A model generated the notes under the pieces. The model did no database searches. It was not told the origin of the DNA and saw only the letters and a program-made list of their open reading frames with translations. DNA of 64,000 nucleotides from Oryzomonas sagensis (GTDB taxonomy: Bacteria; Desulfobacterota; Desulfuromonadia; Geobacterales; Pseudopelobacteraceae): NCBI RefSeq assembly GCF_008802355.1, contig NZ_VZRA01000002.1, positions 467,642 to 531,641 on the forward strand. The letters are read 5' to 3'. Each line of letters opens with the position of its first letter. Within the stretch, counting starts at the first letter, position 1. Shown piece by piece: positions 1 to 9,069 of the stretch. The position numbers and the translations under genes were made by a program.

Positions 1-1
1 T

Positions 2-961
2 GCCTTTGCCGGTGTCGAACCGTATCCCATCCACTCCCGCGAGGCCGAAGAGGGGGGAAAATCCTGCAACGTCTGCCACTTCCCGGAACCGTTCGCCATA
101 CCGGCCATGGGTGTCGAGGAGATGACCAAGCCGAAAGCGCGGCCAAAAGGCAAAGAGGCCGGAGGGCTGACCTGCGCCAGTTGCCACCTGACGCCTGAAG
201 GCGTGATCCGCGGACCCCACGCCGTGAAGGCCCCCCACGCGACCGTTGCCGACCCCGCCATCCAGACCTCCGCCATGTGCGCCTATTGCCACAGCATGGG
301 CAAGCGGGTGCCCGGCAAGCAGACCCAGACCTTCCTGGAGTGGCGGGATGACTTCAATAAGCCCGGCCTCGGCAAACAGCACTGCCAGGATTGCCACATG
401 CCCCGTACCGTCCGCAAGGTGGCGGAAGATTTCGATAACCCGGCACGGGCCGTTGCCCGGCATCTCTGGACCGGCGGGCGTTCCCAGCAGCGGCTTGCCA
501 GCGCACTCAGTCTGGCCATCAGCCAGCAGGATAAAGGACGATCCGATCTGTCGTTCCATGTCATCAATGTGGGCGCCGGACATTCGGTGCCCACAGGCTC
601 CAACCGCCGGGCCATATACCTGAACGTGGAGATTATGGACAAAGACGGCAAAAATGTTGCCCGGAACGAGTGGATGTTTGCCCCGTGGTATGGTGCCCGC
701 CCCGATGACAAGAAATTCCTGGAAGAGGATAAAAAACGGCCGGACGCGAAAGCGGCCATGCAGGCCGATGCCCAGGGCCCCCATGAAGAGATCATCCGTG
801 CGGGTGAGGAGCGGATTCTTCCCTGGACGCCGAAGTTGCCGGCCGGCGAGTATACCGTACGGGCACGCCTCGTCTACGACCTCAACCGGTACAACGACGA
901 GTCGTTCACCGACGACCAGACCGAGATCAACAGCGCCATCCTTGCCTTCAGGGTGCGGTGA
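2..961 (+). CDS. Multihaem c-type cytochrome, C-terminal part (5' end outside window)
   Basis: The frame is open from base 2 and has no start in the window, so the gene is cut by the edge. Four CxxCH haem-attachment motifs are visible: CNVCH (just upstream of the first internal Met), CASCH, CAYCH and CQDCH. A haem-free C-terminal domain of about 150 residues follows, probably a beta-sandwich (GAGHSVPTGSNRR, then alternating strands). This suits a periplasmic or outer-surface electron carrier, as is common in metal-reducing Geobacter relatives. The electron partner cannot be told from this fragment. The class is sure; the particular family is not. Confidence 0.85.
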   Translation, partial: AFAGVEPYPIHSREAEEGGKSCNVCHFPEPFAIPAMGVEEMTKPKARPKGKEAGGLTCASCHLTPEGVIRGPHAVKAPHATVADPAIQTSAMCAYCHSMGKRVPGKQTQTFLEWRDDFNKPGLGKQHCQDCHMPRTVRKVAEDFDNPARAVARHLWTGGRSQQRLASALSLAISQQDKGRSDLSFHVINVGAGHSVPTGSNRRAIYLNVEIMDKDGKNVARNEWMFAPWYGARPDDKKFLEEDKKRPDAKAAMQADAQGPHEEIIRAGEERILPWTPKLPAGEYTVRARLVYDLNRYNDESFTDDQTEINSAILAFRVR

Positions 962-1060
962 GGCCGCTTATGGCCGTTACCATGCATGACAGGCCACATC
1001 AGCGTCTCTTTCCGACGGTGCACATGGGGCTGTGAAAACAGAACCATCGGGGAGATCGAA

Positions 1061-2227
1061 ATGCTGGAGAAACCGGCTGACATGATTGCAACGATACCGC
1101 TGAAACCAGCCGGACTGTGGGAGCTTGTCGGTTACTTTCTCCGCCTCGGCGCCTTCGGCTTTGGCGGGCCGATAGCCCTTGCCGGATACATGCAGCGCGA
1201 CTTGATTCCCCGCGGCTGGATTACCGAAGAAGAGTATCTCCAGGGTCTTGCCTTTGCGCAGATGATGCCCGGCCCCCTTGCCGCCCAGTTAGCCATGTGG
1301 ATAGGGTTTATCCGTCATGGGGCGGCAGGGGCCTCCCTGGTGGGAATCGCCTTCATTCTCCCCGCCTTCCTGATCGTTGTCGCCATCTCCTTCTTCTACG
1401 TGGCCTACCAGGGGCTTGCGGTCGTGCAGGCGCTTTTCTACGGCATTGGCCCGGTGGTGATCGCCATAGTCGCGCACTCCGCCGTCCGCCTCGCCAAAAG
1501 CACGGTCGGCGCAGAGCGCCGCATGTGGCTCATCTTTGGCATCGTTGCACTGATAACGATGGTGTCCCGCACCGAAATCGCCCTGCTGTTCGTTATTTCC
1601 GGTTTGATCGGCATTCTGCTCTATAGCCCGCCTGCAAGCTGGAAAAGGCGGGGAAATCTGATTCCTGCGGTTCTGGTCGCTTTTACCGGTTTATCGGCTA
1701 CGGCGCCGCTCCTCTGGAAGTTGGGAGGCTTTTTCGTCAAGGCGGGGGCGTTTACCTTCGGCAGCGGCCTTGCCATCGTCCCGTTTTTGCACCAGGGAGT
1801 CGTTCTCAATTACCACTGGCTTACCGAACGACAGTTCCTCGATGCCGTTGCGGTCGGGATCATAACACCGGGTCCGGTGGTCATAACCGCAACCTTCGTC
1901 GGCTATCTCGTGGCCGGATTATGGGGTGCGTTCATCGCGGCGGCCGGGGTGTTCCTGCCGGTTTATTTGTTTGTCCTGTTCATTGGCCGGTACATTATCC
2001 GTTACCGTGAACATCCCGCATTGAAAGGGTTCGTCAAAGGCGCCACAGCGGCGGCTTCGGGGGCAATCGCAGGCGCAGCCGTCATTCTCGGGCAAGGCTC
2101 GATTATCGACGTCCCCACGGCGGCCATCGGCATTGTCAGCCTCCTGCTCATCCGGCGCTGGAGGCTGCCGGAACCGGTACTCATACTTGGGGGCGCTGTT
2201 GTGGGCTTTGTGCTGTTTAAGGGCTGA
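1061..2227 (+). CDS. chrA: Chromate transporter, two-domain ChrA type
   Basis: This 388-residue polytopic membrane protein has the duplicated CHR fold: the first half carries FGFGGPIALAGYM and the second carries FTFGSGLAIVPFLHQG. This is the long two-domain form of the CHR family, whose studied members export chromate from the cytoplasm. The start is placed at ATG 1061 because GGGAG lies seven bases upstream; an open frame reaches back to 986 but that stretch (MTGHISVSFRRCTW) looks non-coding. It follows the cytochrome gene by about 100 bases. Substrate specificity is inferred from the family only; some members may carry other oxyanions. Confidence 0.85.
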   Translation: MLEKPADMIATIPLKPAGLWELVGYFLRLGAFGFGGPIALAGYMQRDLIPRGWITEEEYLQGLAFAQMMPGPLAAQLAMWIGFIRHGAAGASLVGIAFILPAFLIVVAISFFYVAYQGLAVVQALFYGIGPVVIAIVAHSAVRLAKSTVGAERRMWLIFGIVALITMVSRTEIALLFVISGLIGILLYSPPASWKRRGNLIPAVLVAFTGLSATAPLLWKLGGFFVKAGAFTFGSGLAIVPFLHQGVVLNYHWLTERQFLDAVAVGIITPGPVVITATFVGYLVAGLWGAFIAAAGVFLPVYLFVLFIGRYIIRYREHPALKGFVKGATAAASGAIAGAAVILGQGSIIDVPTAAIGIVSLLLIRRWRLPEPVLILGGAVVGFVLFKG

Positions 2228-2265
2228 AACCGAAAAAAAGGCCGATTGGCCCCTGAGGAGGATCC

Positions 2266-2910
2266 ATGAAAAGGAGAGCAGTCTGTGGGAGCATCTGCAT
2301 AATGGTTGCACTGACGGCGGGCGGTAGCACGTGTTGGGCCGCGGAGGCCGCCACGGCAAGCCAGTGGACCTTCGACAGGGAGCAGGCGGGGAAGCTTCCG
2401 GCCGGGGCGACGGTCTTTGCCGGAAAATGGGCCGTTCGAGGGGAGCCCGGCGCGCCGAGTGCGCCGAATGCCCTCTGCCAGACCGGCTACTCCGACTATC
2501 CCGCGCTCTCCCTGGGGGACAAGGTCTACGGCGACGTGACGATCGCCACCCAATTCAAGGCGATCTCGGGCAGCGGCGACCGGGCCGCAGGAATCATTTT
2601 TCGTATCAGGGACAAGGACAACTACTACATTCTGAGGGCCAACGCCCTGGAAGATAACGTCAACATTTATACGTATGCAGGTGGCAGGCGCAGATCCGTC
2701 CGTGAAGGTTCGGCCAAGGTGCCCTCCGGCACATGGCAGGAGTTGCGGGTGGAGGTCCGGGGAAACCGCATTCGCGGTTTCCTGAACAACAAACAGGTCG
2801 TTGAGGCTATTGACGATACCTTCAAGGCCGGGAAGGTAGGGTTATGGACCAAAGCGGATTCCGTCACCTGTTTCGACAACGTCCGGGTCAACCCGGCGAA
2901 ACCGGAATAG
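2266..2910 (+). CDS. Secreted LamG/DUF1080-like beta-sandwich protein
   Basis: The 214-residue product starts with a clear signal peptide (MKRRAVCGSICIMVALTAGG, cleavage probably after CWA). The rest resembles the concanavalin-like fold of family-16 or DUF1080 domains: GIIFRIRDKDNYYILRAN, then W-QELRVEVRGNRIRGFLNN and VGLWTKADSVTCFDNVRV. Such domains bind or cleave glycans, but no catalytic pair can be named here. A GAGGAGGATCC ribosome site precedes ATG 2266. It lies 38 bases after the chromate transporter on the same strand and may be cotranscribed. The exact role is unknown. Confidence 0.7.
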   Translation: MKRRAVCGSICIMVALTAGGSTCWAAEAATASQWTFDREQAGKLPAGATVFAGKWAVRGEPGAPSAPNALCQTGYSDYPALSLGDKVYGDVTIATQFKAISGSGDRAAGIIFRIRDKDNYYILRANALEDNVNIYTYAGGRRRSVREGSAKVPSGTWQELRVEVRGNRIRGFLNNKQVVEAIDDTFKAGKVGLWTKADSVTCFDNVRVNPAKPE

Positions 2911-3079
2911 GGGCCTTGCTGTCTGTTTTCCCTTTTTGGGGTGCGGATAGGGGGCAAGGGGAAGGACAGCAAGATTTGCGGCAGCGTCATAAAGATTTTC
3001 GGCCCTCCCGTGAAAAATAGTACTAAGATATTGAAACAGTGAGAAAATATGGCATGATTTATCCAACTAACCTCTCCGG

Positions 3080-3946
3080 GTGAACATGGTGCATAAACAG
3101 GAAACCGTCTCGTCCCGCTATTTCGACTACCTCTACCGGCTGGGGAGCACCGTCAATGCCGCCATCGGGCTGTTATGCTGCGTGCTCCTCGGGGCTGTGG
3201 ACGTTCTGACGCCGCCGGAATACATGTTTTCCTTTCTCTACCTCCTCCCCATCTCCTTTACCACCTGGTTTGCCGGCAAACGCGCGGGCCTGCTGGCTTC
3301 CATAACGTGCACCGCCATTCTGGCGCGGTACAACTTTCAGGCGGACATGCTCGCCGCTATATGGAACAACCTGTCGACGCTCGGCATCTTCTGCGTCGTC
3401 GCCGTCATGGTGTGCAAGATCCATCAGCTTCTGGACAACGAACGGATTCTGTCCCGCACCGATGCGCTGACCGGGGCAATGAACCTCCGAGCGTTCACCG
3501 AACTTGTGGAGTATGAAATATTGCGCTTGCGGCGCGACTATAGGCCCTTTTCCCTTGCCTATTTCGATATCGACAACTTTAAAAAGGTGAATGACAGGTA
3601 CGGGCACCGCCAGGGTGACGAACTGCTCAAGTCGGTGGTAAGCTGCCTGAGGGAAAAGATACGGAGGACGGATATCATCGCCAGGCTGGGCGGGGACGAA
3701 TTCACCATCTTTTTCCCCTCGACGGACCATGAGGCGGTGAAGACGGTAACGCTGGATCTGGTGAAGTCACTGGACCGGCTGGCGAAACTCAACAAGTGGC
3801 CCACCACCATCAGCATGGGGGTCGTAACCTGTTCGGACGGGGGATGCAAACTCGACGACCTCATATCGACGGCGGACAAGCTCATGTACGACGTGAAGCG
3901 TGCCGGGAAAAACGGCGTTGAATATGCCGTGTATCCGCGGGCGTAA
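3080..3946 (+). CDS. Membrane-anchored diguanylate cyclase (GGDEF)
   Basis: The product has 288 residues. Residues 25-115 hold several hydrophobic segments, probably a membrane sensor domain. A GGDEF domain fills residues 125-285 with an intact GGDEF active site at 204-208 (RLGGDEFTIFF). The product inhibition site RxxD (RRTD, 195-198) lies exactly five residues before it. It should therefore make c-di-GMP from two GTP and be feedback regulated. The start is GTG 3080 or ATG 3086, two codons apart; neither has a strong ribosome site. It converges with the minus-strand gene ending at 3965. Confidence 0.88.
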   Translation: MNMVHKQETVSSRYFDYLYRLGSTVNAAIGLLCCVLLGAVDVLTPPEYMFSFLYLLPISFTTWFAGKRAGLLASITCTAILARYNFQADMLAAIWNNLSTLGIFCVVAVMVCKIHQLLDNERILSRTDALTGAMNLRAFTELVEYEILRLRRDYRPFSLAYFDIDNFKKVNDRYGHRQGDELLKSVVSCLREKIRRTDIIARLGGDEFTIFFPSTDHEAVKTVTLDLVKSLDRLAKLNKWPTTISMGVVTCSDGGCKLDDLISTADKLMYDVKRAGKNGVEYAVYPRA

Positions 3947-3964
3947 CGGGACAAACCTGAAAGG

Positions 3965-5773
3965 CTATTCCTGATACCCCAGAGCATTCACCCCGGCCAG
4001 ATAGTGCGCAAATCTCTCAGCCGCCTTTATTTTCAGGAACGTTGTGGTCGTCAAATAACGCGTGGACAACGGGTCGCTCAGCACCTGTCTGCCATACGTC
4101 TCCATAATCTGATTGCTCTTGAGCTTCCTGTCATCCGGCAATATCGCACTCTCGCGTTTTTTGCCGCCTTTTACCCAGTGGTACAACTTTTTTGCCGGTT
4201 CGATGCATGCGGAAGGTAAAACCGCATGGGCAAGACGAGACAGAAACGTCTGCTTATAACCATCCAGGAATTCCAACTCGAAAGTCGTGCGATTAATTTT
4301 TGCCGGCCTATGTGTGGTGCATACGGGCAGGTCTAAGAGCTCCGGCATCAGGGTATGAATGAGCCGTATCTGGAATACATCGTTCGATCGATACTCGAAC
4401 GGCATCTCTAACAGTGAATCGTGCAGACACTTCAACGCCAATGGGTCAATATAGTGGCAAAACTCGTTGGCAAAGTTCAGGAACCTTGCATCGGTGCGGA
4501 TGTAAAGGAAAAGGGCCGCTCTTACGAAGGTTTCTAATGGCGCTCCATCATCAGGATATTCTATCCGGCCGCGGCGCAAGCCCTCTCTCGCATCCTGGAT
4601 GAATTCGGATCTATAGAGTTCCCGGCAAGGAAGATCAGGGCTCTTGCCTTCGGCAGACATATTGAAATCAATGAGGTCATCGATTGTATAGTTTCTCTGC
4701 GCTTGCGCCCATGGCCTCCTGCATGCCGTAATAACGCCGCGTCCGCCGAGCAGGAGATCGGGATAAGGTGAAATGCCGCCGCTCAATCCCGCTAACAACG
4801 ACCGGGAAGCTCCATAAACCTCATACTGGAAGCCGTAAGTCCGGAATAACTCCTGTAACATATTTTGATGGTATGGCTGTTCTCCGGACCAGTCCAGTAG
4901 CTGGAAAGGGAGGTTGAATGTTTTGGCGATTTTTGTTGCAATTTCAAGATCGATTGGGCGGTCGTCGGTCAGGTCGCTGTTTCCGACTCCATACATGATT
5001 TTAGGAGCCGCCCCCTGATCCAATAACGCCGCCAGGACGGTTCTTGAATCGCGTCCGCCTGTTCCGAAAAGCCCAACAGAGCCGACCGCCGTTATCTCGC
5101 GGAACACCGCCTGGACCTCGGATTTATACCCATCAACCGCATCGGAAATCGATGAATATTTTTGCCCGGCAGTAGGGGTATCCGGTAGATCAGTTACTTT
5201 GAACTCTCCATCGTTAAGGTCGACAGTTATCGCCTGGGTGCCGAAAAGTCGCCTCACTCCCCTGTAGAAAGTCTCTTCTCCCAGGGTGCAGCTCTCAAAT
5301 GCGGTCATGACCAGTTTTAGTGGATTTATTCTCCGCTCTGGCAACATCTGCGCACAGATATCGAGCGAATTCGAAATATTCCAGCACGAATCCATAGCGG
5401 AGTAATACAGAGAAATCGCACCCTGAGGATCGGTGAAGACGGTTATTTTATTTTGATGCCTGATCGCGACGGCGTAGTGGCCGATTGCCTTTGAGCGTAC
5501 CGCTTCAATGCCACTGTTGACGAAATCGGCATAGAAGTCCCGAAGCGCCGAAGGACCAAGCCTGGACCGGTAAATGATCGTGCCGGCTGAGCATATCCAA
5601 TCGTCTTCTCCACAGGTAACAAGGTTATCGGTGCCGACGGCGCGCTTTCTGTATGCCTGAACATGGCAGTTATGGGTGGAAAGATACCCTGATGAGCTCA
5701 GACCCGCTCTCTTGCATGCGTTTTCGGCTTGTCGATGCGAATTCTCGTTTGATGTCAGGTACCATCGAGCCAT
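3965..5773 (-). CDS. Asparagine-synthase-like ATP-pyrophosphatase protein lacking the Ntn cysteine
   Basis: The 602-residue protein has an N-terminal region like the glutaminase half of AsnB (GHYAVAIRHQNKITVFTDPQGAISLYYS) and a C-terminal synthetase half with a PP-loop (FGTGGRDSRTVLAAL, near residue 240). It starts MARW, so the catalytic Cys2 of a true glutamine amidotransferase is missing. The start at 5773 is chosen for the GGGGGAGGGG ribosome site; a longer frame begins at 5797. Relatives without Cys2 act as amide- or lactam-forming enzymes in peptide or glycan tailoring, but no precursor peptide or partner is adjacent. Its GC content is visibly lower than that of the neighbours, suggesting transfer. 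Confidence 0.7.
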   Translation of the reverse strand: MARWYLTSNENSHRQAENACKRAGLSSSGYLSTHNCHVQAYRKRAVGTDNLVTCGEDDWICSAGTIIYRSRLGPSALRDFYADFVNSGIEAVRSKAIGHYAVAIRHQNKITVFTDPQGAISLYYSAMDSCWNISNSLDICAQMLPERRINPLKLVMTAFESCTLGEETFYRGVRRLFGTQAITVDLNDGEFKVTDLPDTPTAGQKYSSISDAVDGYKSEVQAVFREITAVGSVGLFGTGGRDSRTVLAALLDQGAAPKIMYGVGNSDLTDDRPIDLEIATKIAKTFNLPFQLLDWSGEQPYHQNMLQELFRTYGFQYEVYGASRSLLAGLSGGISPYPDLLLGGRGVITACRRPWAQAQRNYTIDDLIDFNMSAEGKSPDLPCRELYRSEFIQDAREGLRRGRIEYPDDGAPLETFVRAALFLYIRTDARFLNFANEFCHYIDPLALKCLHDSLLEMPFEYRSNDVFQIRLIHTLMPELLDLPVCTTHRPAKINRTTFELEFLDGYKQTFLSRLAHAVLPSACIEPAKKLYHWVKGGKKRESAILPDDRKLKSNQIMETYGRQVLSDPLSTRYLTTTTFLKIKAAERFAHYLAGVNALGYQE

Positions 5774-6032
5774 TTTCCCCTCCCCCACGACGTGCAAACT
5801 TTTTGCCTGCTAAGGGTTTGTTCACTCCATAAGCACTTCTGTCGGGATAGCCGCCGCTGACGGACCATTTTCGAGTTGCCGCCCCATCAAACCCACAGTC
5901 ATAATTTTACCCCATACAAGTATAAATTCAAATGCAGTTTCAGCATGTTAGAAATGTCGCCACGATCCAGAAAATGTTGAAATAATTAACACCATGATGC
6001 CGGTTCCCCAACCATCCCCTCATCACACAAAG

Positions 6033-6066
6033 AAAGGCCCTCGGAACATCTCCACGGGCCTTTTTT
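6033..6066 (+). terminator. Rho-independent terminator-like hairpin upstream of cstA
   Basis: GGCCC (6036-6040) pairs with GGGCC (6056-6060), extended by GG/CC at 6043-6044/6052-6053, and six T follow directly. No gene ends just upstream on the plus strand. It may end a short transcript or insulate the cstA promoter that begins nine bases later. Confidence 0.6.
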
Positions 6067-6074
6067 GCATCAAT

Positions 6075-6103
6075 TTGACACATCCATACCACGGTTGTAT
6101 GCT
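6075..6103 (+). promoter_or_regulatory. Sigma-70-type promoter for cstA
   Basis: A perfect -35 box TTGACA (6075-6080) is followed by a 17-base spacer and TATGCT (6098-6103). The start of transcription would be near 6110, giving an untranslated leader of about 140 bases before cstA. The leader contains a GGGAGC/GCTCCC hairpin at 6205-6224, shortly before the ribosome site. Confidence 0.65.
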
Positions 6104-6250
6104 GCCACCTGCACGGAAGAACATCAGTTGACTGGGTTTCGGCGTTATTGACGTGCCGGCGTTACCAATTGTGCCTCAAGCCGCAAATGCAATCCCCCCA
6201 ATAAGGGAGCAGGGTAAAGCTCCCGAAACAGCGCAAGAAAGGCCTGACCG

Positions 6251-8095
6251 ATGAGTGTCCTCTATCTTCTCATATCCTCCCTCTGTATCCTTGCCCTGGC
6301 GTACCGCTACTATTCCGCCTTCATTGCCGCCAGGGTCCTGATGCTGGACGACCGCAACATTACGCCGGCGATTACCTGCAACGACGGCAAGGATTATGTC
6401 CCGACCAACAAGTGGGTGGTCTTCGGACATCACTTCGCCGCCATTGCTGGGGCGGGGCCGCTCATCGGGCCGACGCTGGCGGCACAGTACGGCTGGGGCC
6501 CCGGCTTCTTCTGGATTCTGCTGGGCTCGGTCTTCGCCGGCTGCGTCCACGACATGATCATCCTCTTTGCCTCGGTCCGCCACCAGGGGCAATCCCTGGC
6601 GGTCATCGCCCAAAAGGATGTGAGCAAGCTCACCGGCATTACCACCGCATTCGTTACCCTGTTCATCATCATCGTGGCCCTGGCCGGCCTGGCCGTGGCC
6701 GTGGCCAATGCGCTGTTCAACAACCCCTGGGGCGTCTTCATCATCGCCATGACCATCCCCATCGCCATGCTCACCGGGGTCTACATGTTCAGGATCAGGC
6801 CGGGCGCCATCCTGTCCGGGACGACCTTCGGCGTTATCGCCATACTGGCAGCCGTGTATTTCGGGGGACCGGTCGCCCAGTCATCCGTCGCCGGATGGTT
6901 CACCTTCAGCAAGCAGAATCTGTCGATCATCCTGCCGCTGTACGGATTTTGCGCGGCGGCGCTGCCGGTGTGGCTTTTGCTCGCGCCGCGCGACTATCTC
7001 AGCACCTACATGAAGATCGCCGTGATCGGGGGGCTGGCGATGGGGCTGTTCTTTGTGAATCCCACCGTGCAGATGCCCTTCGCGACCCGCTTCATTGCCG
7101 GCGGCGGCCCGATCATCCCCGGCCCGGTCTGGCCGTACGTCTTCATCACCATCGCCTGCGGCGCCATCTCCGGGTTCCACGCCCTGATCGGCTCCGGCAC
7201 GACCCCCAAGATGCTGGAACGGGAAGGGCAGATCCGTCTGATCGGGTACGGCGCCATGCTGACGGAAGCATTCATCGGCGTGATGGCGCTTCTGGCCGCC
7301 GTCACGCTGGTGCCCAACGACTACTTCGCCATCAACTCCTCGGCCGCGGCCTTTGCCAAGCTCAACATGCCGGTGCAGAACCTGCCGGAGCTGTGCCGCC
7401 TGGTGGGCCTGGACGTTGCCCACCGCCCCGGCGGCGCGATCTCGCTGGCGGTCGGCACGGCGTACATCTTCTCCCACGTCGGCGCGGGATTGCAGCATAC
7501 GATGAAGTACTGGTTCCAGTTCATCATCATGTTCGAGGCGCTGTTCATTCTGACCACGATAGACGCGGGGACCCGGGTGGCGCGCTACATCCTGCAGGAT
7601 ATCCTGGGAAAGGTCTATGCCCCGCTCAAGCAGACCGACTGGATACCGGGGGTGGTGCTGACCAGCGGCGGCGTTTCCTTTGCCTGGGGGTATATCCTCT
7701 ACACGGGCGATGTCTCCTCCATCTGGCCCCTGTTCGGCGTGACCAACCAGACGCTGGCGGCGCTGGCGCTGGCCATCGGGACCACGATCATCCTCAGGAT
7801 CTCGGCCAAGAAGCGGTACGCGCTGATCACGGCGGTGCCGTGCGCCTTTGTCACGGTGACCACCTTCGCGGCGGCCTTTATGAATATCCAGCTCTACCTG
7901 GCCCAGGGCATGATACTCAACACCGTGCTCAGCGTCGTGATCATCGTCCTGGTGACGGTCATCATCGTGGAAAACCTGCGCGTCTGGCTCACCCTCCTCA
8001 AAACGGAAAAACCGCTCGGCATGAACGATGAACGGGAACATATCTACTGCCCGGTGGTCCCTGCCCATGCGCCGGATGACCTGCCGCTGGCCTGA
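6251..8095 (+). CDS. cstA: Carbon starvation protein A family transporter
   Basis: This 614-residue, highly hydrophobic protein has CstA hallmarks: an early DYVPTNKWVVFGHHFAAIAG, then GPTLAAQYGWGPGF and many transmembrane helices. It is shorter than the roughly 700-residue E. coli CstA, matching the compact form found in many other bacteria. CstA proteins import pyruvate or peptides through the inner membrane, often when carbon is scarce. It has its own promoter (6075-6103) and a long leader, and stands alone. Its GC content is typical of the window, unlike the genes on either side. The substrate is inferred from the family. Confidence 0.92.
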   Translation: MSVLYLLISSLCILALAYRYYSAFIAARVLMLDDRNITPAITCNDGKDYVPTNKWVVFGHHFAAIAGAGPLIGPTLAAQYGWGPGFFWILLGSVFAGCVHDMIILFASVRHQGQSLAVIAQKDVSKLTGITTAFVTLFIIIVALAGLAVAVANALFNNPWGVFIIAMTIPIAMLTGVYMFRIRPGAILSGTTFGVIAILAAVYFGGPVAQSSVAGWFTFSKQNLSIILPLYGFCAAALPVWLLLAPRDYLSTYMKIAVIGGLAMGLFFVNPTVQMPFATRFIAGGGPIIPGPVWPYVFITIACGAISGFHALIGSGTTPKMLEREGQIRLIGYGAMLTEAFIGVMALLAAVTLVPNDYFAINSSAAAFAKLNMPVQNLPELCRLVGLDVAHRPGGAISLAVGTAYIFSHVGAGLQHTMKYWFQFIIMFEALFILTTIDAGTRVARYILQDILGKVYAPLKQTDWIPGVVLTSGGVSFAWGYILYTGDVSSIWPLFGVTNQTLAALALAIGTTIILRISAKKRYALITAVPCAFVTVTTFAAAFMNIQLYLAQGMILNTVLSVVIIVLVTVIIVENLRVWLTLLKTEKPLGMNDEREHIYCPVVPAHAPDDLPLA

Positions 8096-8288
8096 AAGGC
8101 CGGAGGAGGGGCAAAGGTGCAAGCCTGGCCTGGACTTCTCCCGGTCTGATGAGGGTGGGCAGGGGTAATACCTGCTCTCTACTCTCGCCTCTGGGGAGCA
8201 CTTTCAAACATTTCGTTTCGTTTGTCGTCAGCATCTGCAAAATGTTTAAATGTCAAACGAGACCCCTCGGGGCCTTCCAAGGAGGAGG

Positions 8289-8972
8289 TCAACGAAACAA
8301 ATTATATTTAAGAATACAGCGCAATGCCGAAATGCCATCCTTCCAGCCTATTTTTTTCCCTTCAGAATAATTCCTTCCTGAATAAGAAATACCGGTTTCA
8401 TAAATGCGTAAGTTTAATCGTGCAATCTTTGCTGTAAATTCAGGTTCAAAACCGAAACGGTTTTCTTCAATATAAATATTTCCCAAAATTTCTCGGCGGA
8501 AAGCCTTGTAACACGTCTCCATATCAGTCAGGTTTAGGTTTGTTAGTATATTTGAGAGCATGGTAAGGAATTTATTTCCGACCATATGCCAGAAGAAAAG
8601 TACTCGACGATATTCACCGGTTACAAAACGAGATCCATAGACAACATCCGCCTTGCCATCAAGAATAGGTTGGATGAGCTTCGAGTATTGTTGAGGGTCA
8701 TATTCTAGGTCGGCATCCTGTATGATTACAATATCGCCTGTCACATGATTAAACCCTGTCCTGAGAGCAGCCCCCTTGCCTTTATTAAAGTCATGGTATA
8801 GGACCTTTGCAATGCCATTGTCCAAAGTCCGAAGAATATCCCGGGTACCGTCAGTTGAATAGTCGTCTATTAATATGATTTCTTTTTCTAAAGTAACTGA
8901 GCTGACCAGATTGAGTAACTCCAGGATGGTGTTTTTTTCGTTATAAACAGGTATGACAACTGATAGCATCAC
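8289..8972 (-). CDS. Family 2 glycosyltransferase, DPM1-like
   Basis: The 227-residue protein is a short GT-A glycosyltransferase: [12 protein letters not shown] at the N terminus, [14 protein letters not shown], and the metal-binding DAD-type segment [11 protein letters not shown]. It lacks the C-terminal membrane helices of GtrB, so it resembles soluble dolichyl- or polyprenyl-phosphate mannose synthases, which make lipid-linked sugar donors. The gene upstream, 9070-10608, encodes a polytopic protein on the same strand, a usual partner that uses such donors. AT-rich codon use sets both genes apart from the surrounding DNA, pointing to horizontal gain. Confidence 0.85.
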   Translation of the reverse strand: MMLSVVIPVYNEKNTILELLNLVSSVTLEKEIILIDDYSTDGTRDILRTLDNGIAKVLYHDFNKGKGAALRTGFNHVTGDIVIIQDADLEYDPQQYSKLIQPILDGKADVVYGSRFVTGEYRRVLFFWHMVGNKFLTMLSNILTNLNLTDMETCYKAFRREILGNIYIEENRFGFEPEFTAKIARLNLRIYETGISYSGRNYSEGKKIGWKDGISALRCILKYNLFR

Positions 8973-9069
8973 AAATTACCCCTTAGATTATGCATGAGTA
9001 CAATATCAAAGTTATTATGAGCTAAATTAGTCGCGTAATGATGCCTCACTCGTGATGCTGAATTTTAAG

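Noticed and set aside
3000-3085. c-di-GMP riboswitch before the diguanylate cyclase
   Set aside because: No GEMM-like conserved bases or two-stem layout could be found.
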